In this document: one piece after another, positions 1 through 6,374 of the stretch
Layout of the letters: every line of letters begins with the position of its first letter
Position numbering within the stretch: position 1 is the first letter of the stretch
Assembly (NCBI GenBank): GCA_046538105.1
Contig: JBKHJO010000040.1
Span: forward strand, 1-20,694
Direction: 5' to 3'
Length of the DNA stretch: 20,694 nucleotides
Source: JAWLEV01 sp046538105
GTDB taxonomy: Bacteria; Chloroflexota; Anaerolineae; UBA1429
Notes under the pieces: generated by a model
The model's input: only the letters and a program-made list of their open reading frames with translations
What the model was told of the DNA's origin: nothing
Databases searched by the model: none
Program-made: the position numbers and the translations under genes

Positions 1-105
1 CACGAGAGAGACGCCGCGATGGGTGTAGGTGAGAATGGCGTTGCGGATAGGTCTCTCCCGCCGCCCAAAGGACAGAGTGATCATCTTGACGTCGGTAATT
101 TTCAT
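1..105 (-). CDS. Enolase-superfamily (mandelate racemase / muconate lactonizing type) enzyme, 5' end only
   Basis: The minus strand has an ATG at 105 preceded by a good ribosome binding site (AAGGAG, six bases upstream) and stays open to the window edge, giving 35 codons. The product begins MKITDVKMITLSFG and continues through a segment rich in RPIRNA and TYTHRG. This pattern (MKI-x-V start, then a short strand reaching towards 'V-x-V-x-T') is how the capping domain of mandelate racemase/muconate lactonizing enzymes usually begins. The catalytic barrel lies outside the window, so substrate and reaction cannot be named. It is divergent from the HAD phosphatase genes and has its own candidate promoter at 140-168. 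The reading as a real gene start is fairly secure; the family call rests on a short N-terminus and is inferred from remembered family appearance. Confidence 0.6.
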   Translation of the reverse strand, partial: MKITDVKMITLSFGRRERPIRNAILTYTHRGVSLV

Positions 106-139
106 CGTCAACTCCTTCGCTTTCTGTAACTTACGATTC

Positions 140-168
140 AATGTAGCCGAATCCAGGGGGCGCGTCAA
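140..168 (-). promoter_or_regulatory. Candidate sigma-70 promoter for the enolase-superfamily gene
   Basis: Read on the minus strand: TTGACG (plus positions 163-168), a 17-base spacer, then TACATT (plus positions 140-145). The -35 matches the consensus at five of six bases and the -10 at four of six. Transcription would begin near 132, leaving a leader of about 27 bases before the ATG at 105. It was found by eye only. Confidence 0.5.
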
Positions 169-319
169 GGGAACAACACGAAAAAGCCAGCATCACACGT
201 TCACGGCGGTACAAAACGGGATGAAATCGAACATGAGGGGAGAAAGTTCGACGTTCAAAGTGGTCGTTCCCCCTGTCTCTCTTTCGTTCCGTTCCACACC
301 ATGCGCCCTCGTCCAGTCT

Positions 320-350
320 TTGACACCTGTGAGGAGCCATGGGATACTAT
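320..350 (+). promoter_or_regulatory. Candidate promoter for the HAD phosphatase pair
   Basis: A perfect -35 hexamer TTGACA lies at 320-325. Two weak -10 choices follow: GATACT at 343-348 with 17-base spacing, or TACTAT at 345-350 with 19-base spacing. Either would start transcription around 355-360, just upstream of the ribosome binding site at 370-375. The rest of the 106-381 gap shows no further gene on either strand. Confidence 0.45.
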
Positions 351-381
351 ACGCGTTTGCATACCATTTTGGGAGGGTTTG

Positions 382-1131
382 ATGCTATCCATCGCCGGGA
401 GGCGGTACGATCCCACGTTCGTCGTCCTTGATAAAGACGGCACCCTGATCTCCTTTGACGTGGTCTGGCACGCCTGGTTTCGCTATCTCATGGAGGCCCT
501 CGAGGCCCAGATTCCCCTCGACGCCTGCACCCGACAAGAGTTCGCCGCCACCCTGGGCTACGATCCAGAAACCGATGCGTGGGATCCCTTGGGGCCGCTG
601 ACCCTGGCAGCCACGGACGAGTGTGCCCTCCTCATGGCCGGGCAGATATACCGTTGTCAGGACGTACCCTGGAACCGGGCCCTGATTATGGTCTCTCGGG
701 CGGAGGACGTGGCCCGAAAAAAGTTGGAGACGGAGGATCTGGTGGAGCCCATCGGCGACGTGCGGGGCAGGCTGCAAGCGTTGAGAGAGCGGGGCATCCT
801 CCTAGCCGTGGCCACCACGGACATGCGAGCCATGACGGAGCATAGCCTGGAGAGGCTGGGCATCGGCGATCTGCTGGAGACAATCGTGTATGGCGACGAC
901 GAGATTCCCCTCAAGCCGGCCCCCGACATGGCATTGGAGATCTGTCGGCGCCTTGACGTCGATCCGAGCGAGGGAATGATGGTGGGAGACACCGTCGGGG
1001 ACATGCTGATGGCGCAGCGGGCGGGATATGGCTACCGGGTGGCCGTCACCTCTGGCGCCCAGACCGCGGATGTCCTGACCCCTCACGCCCACGTGGTGAT
1101 CCCCGACATCCACGCCATCGAGGTGGTATGA
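382..1131 (+). CDS. HAD-superfamily phosphatase, phosphoglycolate-phosphatase-like
   Basis: A 249-residue cytoplasmic HAD hydrolase that should remove phosphate from a small molecule; the substrate cannot be read from sequence. Motif I is DKDGTL with nucleophile D17 and general acid D19. Motif II is the Thr in VATTD, motif III the Lys in PLKPAPD, and motif IV MMVGDTVGDM with the metal-binding aspartates. A helical cap sits between motifs I and II, as in class IA. An upstream ATG at 301 is in frame, but the start at 382 is preferred: GGGAGG stands six bases before it and the domain begins right after it. The next gene, another HAD enzyme, overlaps its stop codon, so the two are surely co-transcribed. 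The family call is secure; phosphoglycolate as substrate is only the default guess for this subgroup. Confidence 0.88.
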   Translation: MLSIAGRRYDPTFVVLDKDGTLISFDVVWHAWFRYLMEALEAQIPLDACTRQEFAATLGYDPETDAWDPLGPLTLAATDECALLMAGQIYRCQDVPWNRALIMVSRAEDVARKKLETEDLVEPIGDVRGRLQALRERGILLAVATTDMRAMTEHSLERLGIGDLLETIVYGDDEIPLKPAPDMALEICRRLDVDPSEGMMVGDTVGDMLMAQRAGYGYRVAVTSGAQTADVLTPHAHVVIPDIHAIEVV

Positions 1132-1940
1132 TGGCAAGGGATAAGGCACAAGGCTACTATGGAGGATACATATTCGATCTGGACGGCACGATCTATCGCG
1201 GCGAGGCACTCATTCCAGGGGCCAAGGACGTGGTGGAGACGCTGCGGGCCGATGGCTGTCGCATGGTCTTTGTCTCCAACAAACCACTGGAGCCCAGTAC
1301 CCGTTATGCAAAGAAATTGACCCGCCTGGGGATCCCCACTCCTCCTGAGGACGTCATCAACTCCACCCAGGCCCTCATCTATTATCTCCGAGAGCATCAC
1401 CCCCAGGCCCGCCTCTTTGTCATCGGGGAGGAGCCCCTGCTGGACGAGTTTCGCGAGGCGGGCTTTGCCCTGATCGAGGCGGTGGAGGAAATCGAAGTGG
1501 TGGTGGCCTCCTTTGACCGGACCCTGGACTATGCCAAGCTCAATATGGCCCATCAGGCCCTGGTGCGGGGGGCGCGCTTTTACGCCACGAATGCCGATAG
1601 GACCTGTCCTGTGCAGGGCGGCGAGATCCCCGACTGTGCCGGCGTGATCGCCTTTTTGGAGGCCACGACTGGCCGCCAGATTGAACTGGTGGCCGGAAAA
1701 CCCTCCCGCCACATCCTGAGCGCGGCCCTGGAGCGCGTGGATGTGGATGCAGGACATTGTCTCATGGTAGGTGACCGCCTGGCCACGGATATCCGTATGG
1801 GGAACAGGGTGGGGATGGACACGGCTCTGGTGCTGACGGGGGTCACAGCGCGGGACGATCTGGCTGCCAGCGACATCCGACCCACCTATGTGCTGGACAG
1901 TGTGGCCGATGTCTTGGACCTGGCAAAGGTTGGGCGATGA
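1128..1940 (+). CDS. HAD-IIA (NagD / p-nitrophenylphosphatase-like) phosphatase
   Basis: A 270-residue HAD phosphatase of the IIA class. Motif I is FDLDGT (D17, D19), motif II FVSNKP, motif III the Lys in VAGKPSRH, and motif IV MVGDRLATDIRMGNRVGM followed by LVLTGVT, a tail typical of NagD-type proteins. The large C2 cap lies between motifs II and III. Length is normal for the family (about 250-280). The start is either ATG 1128 (ATGA overlap with the upstream stop) or the immediately following ATG at 1131 (TGATG overlap). GAGGTGG at 1120-1126 is better spaced for the second. Either choice means translational coupling to the upstream HAD gene. Physiological substrate unknown; members act on nucleotides and sugar phosphates. 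Confidence 0.9.
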   Translation: MMARDKAQGYYGGYIFDLDGTIYRGEALIPGAKDVVETLRADGCRMVFVSNKPLEPSTRYAKKLTRLGIPTPPEDVINSTQALIYYLREHHPQARLFVIGEEPLLDEFREAGFALIEAVEEIEVVVASFDRTLDYAKLNMAHQALVRGARFYATNADRTCPVQGGEIPDCAGVIAFLEATTGRQIELVAGKPSRHILSAALERVDVDAGHCLMVGDRLATDIRMGNRVGMDTALVLTGVTARDDLAASDIRPTYVLDSVADVLDLAKVGR

Positions 1941-1978
1941 TAACACGGCAATCTTTCGCCGAAGGAAGATAAATCCAG

Positions 1979-1999
1979 CCTCACCTCTTCAGGGTGGGG
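1979..1999. terminator. Possible hairpin between convergent genes
   Basis: CCTCACC (1979-1985) can pair with GGTGGGG (1993-1999) through one U-G wobble around a seven-base loop. It sits in the 65-bp gap between the convergent HAD-IIA and acetyltransferase genes, where a terminator would be expected. There is no clear T-run on either side, so the call is weak. Confidence 0.25.
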
Positions 2000-2005
2000 G
2001 ATACT

Positions 2006-2833
2006 TTACCCAAAGCGCCCCATGCGATAGTCATCCAGATGGCGAAATCCAAGATCGGCATAGGCTTTGAGAGCGGGTTCGTTGTCCACCCCTACCGTCA
2101 AAGTCACCCGCTCCTTGTGGCACAGTTCCTCCTCACAGAGGCCCGAGACGACGCCTCGGGCCAGCCCCATATTACGATATTCCCTCCGCGTGTAGACGGC
2201 ACCAATCTGGCTCAATTGTGGAATGGTGGCCTCGACAGCCGCCATAGAGACGATGCGACCCAGCCTTTCGGCGACGAACGCTCCCCTCTCCACATAGCGC
2301 TCGGCGATATAGGTACACCAGGAGCGGTTGATACGCGCGGGAGGGGTGTCAAAGTACTCGCATTCGAAAGCGAAGCGCATCTGAGCGATGGCTTCCACGT
2401 CCTGGCGAGTCGCACGGCGGACGCCATGCAGCGGATGGGGACGCAGCATGCCCGCGTCCGTATAGTACAAATAGTCCTTCTCATCATAATCCAATACAAA
2501 GGCCCCGGACTTTAGGCGTTCTATGATGGGGTCTACCACGCGGCGCACCCCCAGGAGCCAGCGGACCCGTCTGGACATCATATCCTCTATCATGGGGGCC
2601 AGGGCGTTCTCATCCACGTAATGAGGAAACCAGCGCCCGTAACGATAGAAGGCCTGTACCGCTATCACGCCCTCCTCAGTACGATATCCGATGCAGGAGA
2701 GGGGATCGTCCCACCGACGGTCGACATTATTTGGGTGCATCAGGTCGCTGAGGACGAGGATATTCTCCTGAGCATGTGTCCGCAAATAGTCTTCGATCTC
2801 TTGCCCGTGCTCACTGCCAAGACGCTGCAGCAT
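2006..2833 (-). CDS. GNAT-family N-acetyltransferase
   Basis: A 275-residue protein whose C-terminal half is a GNAT fold that transfers an acetyl group from acetyl-CoA. The acetyl-CoA pyrophosphate loop is seen as YTRREYRNMGLARG (a variant of the R/Q-x-x-G-x-G/A loop) near residue 220. The later VDNEPALKAYADLGF segment is the usual final helix-strand of the fold. The N-terminal 130 residues are a second, less conserved region with no motif I recognise. They resemble the arrangement in two-domain GNATs where the first half is degenerate. The start at 2833 has GGAGAG close upstream. It is divergent from groES, with its own candidate promoter. Substrate unknown. Confidence 0.8.
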   Translation of the reverse strand: MLQRLGSEHGQEIEDYLRTHAQENILVLSDLMHPNNVDRRWDDPLSCIGYRTEEGVIAVQAFYRYGRWFPHYVDENALAPMIEDMMSRRVRWLLGVRRVVDPIIERLKSGAFVLDYDEKDYLYYTDAGMLRPHPLHGVRRATRQDVEAIAQMRFAFECEYFDTPPARINRSWCTYIAERYVERGAFVAERLGRIVSMAAVEATIPQLSQIGAVYTRREYRNMGLARGVVSGLCEEELCHKERVTLTVGVDNEPALKAYADLGFRHLDDYRMGRFG

Positions 2834-2866
2834 GTATCTCTCCGTCGATGAGGGACTTGACTTTCT

Positions 2867-2895
2867 ATTCTAGGCTTCTTGCTTTGAGGGGACAA
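2867..2895 (-). promoter_or_regulatory. Candidate promoter for the GNAT gene
   Basis: Minus strand: TTGTCC (plus 2890-2895), 17 bases, TAGAAT (plus 2867-2872). Matches are four and five of six. The gene starts 34 bases downstream of the -10. The GGCAAATTTGCC palindrome at 2925-2936 lies upstream of this promoter and could in principle influence both directions. Confidence 0.45.
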
Positions 2896-2924
2896 CTTGG
2901 CAGAGGGTACATGGAGGGCCAAAA

Positions 2925-2936
2925 GGCAAATTTGCC
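2925..2936. promoter_or_regulatory. Palindromic operator candidate GGCAAATTTGCC overlapping the groES -35
   Basis: A perfect 12-bp palindrome whose right half provides most of the groES -35 box (TTGCCA, 2932-2937). The same GGCAAATTTGCCAA 14-mer occurs upstream of clpB at the identical position relative to its -35. This is seen directly. A repressor-operator function is inferred from position and sharing. The cognate protein is unknown; HspR is one candidate. Confidence 0.55.
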
Positions 2937-2960
2937 AAAGGAAAAGGCTTCCTATATATT
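2932..2960 (+). promoter_or_regulatory. groES-groEL promoter
   Basis: TTGCCA (2932-2937, five of six), exact 17-base spacing, TATATT (2955-2960, five of six). Transcription would begin near 2967, just ahead of the CIRCE element. That is the classic arrangement of HrcA-controlled groE promoters. The untranslated leader would be about 108 bases. Confidence 0.7.
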
Positions 2961-2971
2961 ATGTTCCAGGT

Positions 2972-2998
2972 TTGGCACTCTCTTTATGAGACTGCTAA
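2972..2998. promoter_or_regulatory. CIRCE element (HrcA operator)
   Basis: TTGGCACTC-N9-GACTGCTAA. Against the established consensus TTAGCACTC-N9-GAGTGCTAA it differs at one base in each arm, and the nine-base spacer is exact. Its place just after the deduced transcription start matches known HrcA targets, where the repressor blocks transcription until heat inactivates it. hrcA itself is not in the window. The two substitutions break two of the nine arm pairings, which may soften binding. Confidence 0.88.
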
Positions 2999-3002
2999 TA
3001 CT

Positions 3003-3030
3003 TTGAGGGGATGTTTGAGAATCTCCTCAA
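3003..3030 (+). promoter_or_regulatory. Leader hairpin in the groES transcript
   Basis: TTGAGGGGAT (3003-3012) pairs with ATCTCCTCAA (3021-3030) over ten pairs with one G-U wobble and an eight-base loop. It follows the CIRCE in the 5' leader. The 3' arm contains TCTCCT (3022-3027), which could alternatively pair with AGGAGG of the groES ribosome binding site near 3060-3067. The hairpin is seen; any role in stability or temperature-dependent translation is speculation. Confidence 0.4.
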
Positions 3031-3074
3031 TTGGTTGTAGATTGCGTGTTTATAGTTAAAGGAGGTGCGTCTCG

Positions 3075-3371
3075 ATGTCAGTTAACATGAAGCCCCTTGG
3101 TAATAACCTCATCGTGGAGCCCATCGAGGGCGAAGACATGAGTCCGGGCGGCATCGTTCTCCCCGATACGGCCAAGGAAAAGCCCCAAAGGGGCGTGGTC
3201 TTGGCGGCGGGGCCCGGCCTTCGTCTGGAGAATGGCGGGCGGCAGGAGATGGATGTGGAAGAGGGCGATAAGGTGCTGTTCGCCAAGTATGGCGGGACAG
3301 AGATCGAGCAGGATGATCGCACATTGATGATCCTCAGCGAGAACGATGTTCTGGCCATTCTCACTGAATAG
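3075..3371 (+). CDS. groES: GroES co-chaperonin (Hsp10)
   Basis: A 98-residue Hsp10, the lid of the GroEL folding chamber, working in the cytoplasm as a heptamer. The sequence runs MKPLGNNLIVEPIE, then the mobile loop around GGIVLPDTAKEKPQ (with the hydrophobic IVL that docks on GroEL), then the conserved VLFAKYGGTEIE and the closing LMILSENDVLAIL. All family landmarks are present and length is typical. AAAGGAGGTG lies eight bases before the ATG at 3075; a second in-frame ATG (residue 5) is less well placed. It is co-transcribed with groEL, 47 bp downstream, and under CIRCE control. Confidence 0.97.
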   Translation: MSVNMKPLGNNLIVEPIEGEDMSPGGIVLPDTAKEKPQRGVVLAAGPGLRLENGGRQEMDVEEGDKVLFAKYGGTEIEQDDRTLMILSENDVLAILTE

Positions 3372-3418
3372 AGGTTCTGTACAGTCGTTATCGAGTAAAA
3401 TGGAGGTAAGTCAATAGT

Positions 3419-5107
3419 ATGGCTAAGCAGTTACAGTTTTCGGAAGAAGCAAGGGCTTCGTTGAAGAAGGGTCTTGATAAGGTTGCCGAGGCCGTGGGCA
3501 CCACCCTGGGGCCCAAGGGCCGCAACGTGGCTTTGGATAAGAAATGGGGTGCGCCGAATATCACCCATGATGGCGTCACGGTGGCCGAAGATATCGAACT
3601 GGAGGAGCCCTATCAGAATATGGGCGCTCAGCTTCTAAAGGAAGCGGCGACCAAGACCAACGATGTGGCTGGCGATGGCACCACGACGGCTACAGTTTTG
3701 GCGCAGGCCATGGTGAACGAGGGCCTGAAGAACGTGGCGGCGGGGGCCAACGCCATGCTCCTCAAGCGGGGCATAGAGGCGGCGTCTGAGGTGGTAGTAG
3801 ACGCTATCACGGACATGGCCCGTTCCGTGGATACCCACGAAGATGTGGCCAACGTGGCCTCCATCTCGGCCGCTGATCCCGAGATCGGCGAGTTGATCGC
3901 CGATGTCATGGACCGCGTGGGCAAGGACGGCGTCATCACCGTCGAAGAGTCCCGCGGGCTGGAGTTCGAGACCGAGTTCGTGGAGGGTATGCAGTTTGAT
4001 CGTGGGTACATCTCGCCCTATTTCGTGACCAATCACGAGACAGGCGAGGCGGTTCTCGAGGATGCCTATGTGCTGATTCACGACGATGATATCACGGCAG
4101 CCCAGGATCTGGTGCCCGTGCTGGAAAAGTTGAATCAGGCGGGTAATCGAAATATCCTCGTCATCGCTGAGGATATCGAGGGCGAGGCCCTGGCCACGCT
4201 CGTGTTGAACAAGCTGCGCGGCGTGATGAACGTGGTGGCAGTCAAGGCGCCGGCCTTTGGCGACCGCCGCAAAGAGATGCTGCGAGACATTGCCATCCTG
4301 ACCGGTGGACAGGTGATCACCGAGGAGATGGGTCGTCAGTTGGAGACGGCGCAGCTCTCCGATCTGGGACGTGCGCGCCGCATCGTGGTTACCCAGGACG
4401 ACACCACCATCGTGGAAGGTGAAGGGTCGGATGCGGAGATCACCGGGCGCGTCGATCAGATCAGGGGACAGATCGAGGCGACGACCTCTGACTATGATCG
4501 CGAAAAGTTACAGGAACGTCTGGCCAAGCTCTCCGGTGGCGTAGCCGTCATCCGTGTGGGAGCAGCCACTGAGGTGGAGTTGGATGAGAAAAAGCACCGC
4601 GTGGAGGATGCCCTCTCGGCCACCCGTGCAGCGGTGGAGGAAGGCATCGTGGCCGGCGGTGGTGTGACCCTGGTCAACGCCGTCTCCGCCCTGGATGATC
4701 TGGAGTTGGGTCTTCCCGACGAGAACACCGGAGTGGAGATCGTGCGTCGCGCCCTGGTACAGCCTTTGAAGGGCATCGTGAAGAATGCGGGTATGGATGG
4801 ATCGGTCGTGCTGTCCGATATTCGCCGCAAGCATGATGAGACGGGCGATGACTCTATCGCTTACGACGTGATGAGCAACGAATATGTCTCCATGTTCGAG
4901 GCGGGCATCATCGATCCCTGCAAGGTGACGCGATCGGCTGTGGAGAATGCGGCCTCTATCGCGGCCATGATCCTGAGCACCGAGGCCCTCATCACCGACA
5001 TCCCCGAGCCCGAGCCCGAGGCACCTGCGGGTGGCGGTGCTGGTGGTGGCGGCATGGGTGGCATGGGTGGCATGGGCGGTATGGGCGGCGGAATGCCCGG
5101 CATGTAA
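3419..5107 (+). CDS. groEL: GroEL chaperonin (Hsp60)
   Basis: A 562-residue type I chaperonin that folds proteins in an ATP-driven double ring with GroES. TLGPKGRNV near residue 29 and GDGTTTATVLA at 85-95 are the ATP-binding signatures; D86 corresponds to the metal-binding aspartate of E. coli GroEL. The central apical domain is continuous, and GIVAGGGVTL is the conserved second equatorial signature. The C-terminus is a long flexible Gly-rich tail of repeated GGM units ending PGM, slightly longer than in E. coli (548 residues) and preceded by a PEPEPEA segment. It follows groES and is closed by a strong terminator. Nothing suggests damage. Whether the genome has other groEL copies cannot be judged. 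Confidence 0.98.
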   Translation: MAKQLQFSEEARASLKKGLDKVAEAVGTTLGPKGRNVALDKKWGAPNITHDGVTVAEDIELEEPYQNMGAQLLKEAATKTNDVAGDGTTTATVLAQAMVNEGLKNVAAGANAMLLKRGIEAASEVVVDAITDMARSVDTHEDVANVASISAADPEIGELIADVMDRVGKDGVITVEESRGLEFETEFVEGMQFDRGYISPYFVTNHETGEAVLEDAYVLIHDDDITAAQDLVPVLEKLNQAGNRNILVIAEDIEGEALATLVLNKLRGVMNVVAVKAPAFGDRRKEMLRDIAILTGGQVITEEMGRQLETAQLSDLGRARRIVVTQDDTTIVEGEGSDAEITGRVDQIRGQIEATTSDYDREKLQERLAKLSGGVAVIRVGAATEVELDEKKHRVEDALSATRAAVEEGIVAGGGVTLVNAVSALDDLELGLPDENTGVEIVRRALVQPLKGIVKNAGMDGSVVLSDIRRKHDETGDDSIAYDVMSNEYVSMFEAGIIDPCKVTRSAVENAASIAAMILSTEALITDIPEPEPEAPAGGGAGGGGMGGMGGMGGMGGGMPGM

Positions 5108-5123
5108 TGTGTTTCATAGACTC

Positions 5124-5161
5124 AAAAAGCCCTCCTCGTTAACGAGGAGGGCTTTTTTTTT
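5124..5161 (+). terminator. Rho-independent terminator of groES-groEL
   Basis: A perfect 34-bp palindrome (5124-5157) with stem AGCCCTCCTCG and its complement, flanked by A and T runs and followed by nine consecutive T (5153-5161). It begins 17 bases after the groEL stop. The A-run on its left gives it possible activity on the minus strand too. Confidence 0.93.
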
Positions 5162-5166
5162 GTGTG

Positions 5167-5212
5167 CAACAAAAGCAAAGGCTCCTCGGCGATTTTGCCG
5201 AGGAGCCTTTGC
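5167..5212 (-). terminator. Rho-independent terminator of the hsp20 operon
   Basis: A perfect 16-bp stem (GCAAAGGCTCCTCGGC at 5175-5190 with its complement at 5197-5212) and a six-base loop. On the minus strand it is followed by TTTTGTTG. It lies 21 bases past the small-Hsp stop codon. The neighbouring groEL terminator shares the GCTCCTCG/GCCCTCCTCG flavour but is a separate structure. Confidence 0.85.
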
Positions 5213-5233
5213 GAAACGCTCTCTCTTATGAGA

Positions 5234-5674
5234 TTACCTGCTCTTGATCTTGATGGTCTTGGGTTTAGCCTCTTCCTGCTTGGGGATCTGCAGGGTGAGG
5301 ATACCCTGATCGAAGGAAGCCTCCGCCTTGTTCGCATCCACCGGCACATTCAACTGCAGACTGCGGTTAAAGGTGCCATAGGGCCTTTCCTGCAGGACAT
5401 AGTCCACGTTCTCCAGTGGACCTTCGGTCTGACCCTTGATGTTCAGGGTATTGCCCTCGACGGTGATGTCCACACTGTCTGGATCCACTCCGGGAACCGC
5501 CAGGGTGATCACTATCTCCTCATCCGTCGTGTATACGTCCATGGGCACGTTGAGACGCATCTCGTCCCCTTCCCACTCCCTGCGAGGACGCACAAAACTT
5601 TCCTCGAACAGGCGATCCATCGCCTCGCGCAACGTCATCATATCCTTAAAGGGTTCCCAACGCGTGAGTGACAT
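5234..5674 (-). CDS. Hsp20 / alpha-crystallin small heat-shock protein (downstream copy)
   Basis: A 146-residue ATP-independent holdase that binds unfolding proteins as an oligomer. The N-terminus MSLTRWEPFKDMMTLREAMDR is the standard bacterial Hsp20 opening. An alpha-crystallin domain covers roughly residues 40-130, with VPMDVYTTDEEIVI, VPGVDPDSVDI and the closing FDQGILTLQIPK (a variant of A-x-x-x-N-G-x-L). The tail has the I-x-I anchor as IKI. AAAGGAGG lies six bases before the start. It is 39 bp downstream of the second hsp20 gene and probably shares its transcript. The two proteins are clearly different, so this is an old rather than a recent duplication. Confidence 0.95.
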   Translation of the reverse strand: MSLTRWEPFKDMMTLREAMDRLFEESFVRPRREWEGDEMRLNVPMDVYTTDEEIVITLAVPGVDPDSVDITVEGNTLNIKGQTEGPLENVDYVLQERPYGTFNRSLQLNVPVDANKAEASFDQGILTLQIPKQEEAKPKTIKIKSR

Positions 5675-5713
5675 ATTGCCTCCTTTCAGCAGTCTTCTCT
5701 ATCGATAGTTATT

Positions 5714-6151
5714 CTACTTGTTTACCTGTTTTTTTACTGTGATTCTCTTGGCTCTTTCCTCTTCCCGTTTGGGGAAGCACAGAGTCAATATCCCATTCTC
5801 ATACTCTGCTTGCACATCGTCGGCGCTCAGTGTGGGTAACGTGAGGCTGCGATAGAAGCGGCCATAGGTGCGCTCGCGACGGAGATAATCTTTATCTTCT
5901 TCCTCTTCCCGTTCGATCTCTCCCTTGATGGTGAGCGTATGCTCTTCCACCGTCACATCGATATCGTCGGGATCGATGCCGGGGATAGCCACCTTGACGA
6001 CGACCTCCTCGTCTGTCTCATAGACATCCATGGCCGGCGTCATACCCCCTCGGCCCCAGAAGGGACTCTCCATGAACGGACTTGGGAAACGCCCCGTCCC
6101 AGGGAAGGCTACTCTGCTTTCACTTGGTTCTCTTCTAACCAGGCTATTCAT
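5714..6151 (-). CDS. Hsp20 / alpha-crystallin small heat-shock protein (promoter-proximal copy)
   Basis: A 145-residue holdase. The N-terminus is Pro/Arg/Phe-rich and lacks the usual W-x-P-F opening. The alpha-crystallin domain runs from MDVYETDEEVVVK to YENGILTLCFPK, with the full N-G-I-L motif, and contains a very acidic loop EREEEEDKD in place of the shorter loop of its neighbour. The tail has ITV as the I-x-I/V anchor. The start at 6151 has AAAGGAGG nearby. It is first in a two-gene operon driven by an exact-consensus promoter at 6209-6237. Differing N-termini and tails suggest the two small Hsps could form hetero-oligomers or serve different clients; this is inference. Confidence 0.95.
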   Translation of the reverse strand: MNSLVRREPSESRVAFPGTGRFPSPFMESPFWGRGGMTPAMDVYETDEEVVVKVAIPGIDPDDIDVTVEEHTLTIKGEIEREEEEDKDYLRRERTYGRFYRSLTLPTLSADDVQAEYENGILTLCFPKREEERAKRITVKKQVNK

Positions 6152-6208
6152 AGCGACCTCCTTTGAGTCAATTCACCTCTTTGGATATCTCTCACTTTTG
6201 CATCACCC

Positions 6209-6237
6209 ATTATAACATATTCAGAATGATTTGTCAA
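6209..6237 (-). promoter_or_regulatory. Exact-consensus sigma-70 promoter of the hsp20 operon
   Basis: On the minus strand: TTGACA (plus 6232-6237), 17 bases, TATAAT (plus 6209-6214). Every consensus base and the optimal spacing are present. Transcription would start near 6202, giving a leader of about 50 bases. A promoter this strong on a stress gene implies tight repression under normal conditions. Confidence 0.85.
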
Positions 6238-6266
6238 GTATCATTCGATAGTTTCTTCAAGGAAAG

Positions 6267-6284
6267 TTGATAACATGTTATCAA
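6267..6284. promoter_or_regulatory. Perfect 18-bp palindrome between the divergent hsp20 and dnaJ promoters
   Basis: TTGATAACATGTTATCAA is its own reverse complement. It ends five bases before the dnaJ -35 (6290) and starts 30 bases upstream of the hsp20 -35 (6237). The TTGA...TCAA ends resemble the HspR box (CTTGAGT-N7-ACTCAAG), but the gap between them is 10 bases rather than 11 and the GT/AC bases are absent. An operator for HspR or another repressor is the natural reading. Confidence 0.6.
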
Positions 6285-6289
6285 GGTGC

Positions 6290-6318
6290 TTGACAAGGAA
6301 GGGGTAAAATCGTATAAT
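6290..6318 (+). promoter_or_regulatory. Exact-consensus sigma-70 promoter of the dnaJ-htrA-hspR-baeRF operon
   Basis: TTGACA (6290-6295), 17 bases, TATAAT (6313-6318). It is consensus in every position and mirrors the hsp20 promoter. Transcription should begin near 6325, leaving about 50 bases of leader before the dnaJ start at 6375. Confidence 0.87.
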
Positions 6319-6374
6319 GTATGTACATTTTAGAGACAGTGCATTGATGGCCTGATAGATGGAGCAGGCGGTAT

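Noticed and set aside
301..381. ATG at 301 as start of the first HAD gene
   Set aside because: It precedes the candidate promoter -35 at 320, lacks a ribosome binding site, and the HAD domain begins after the ATG at 382.
29..382. Open frame of 117 codons on the plus strand at the window start
   Set aside because: It overlaps the minus-strand enolase-superfamily gene start and its promoter, has no ribosome binding site and no family-like sequence.
6152..6374. Canonical HspR box CTTGAGT-N7-ACTCAAG in the hsp20/dnaJ region
   Set aside because: Only partial CTTGA and TCAAG elements occur at other spacings; I could not find a proper box here or upstream of clpB or clpC.
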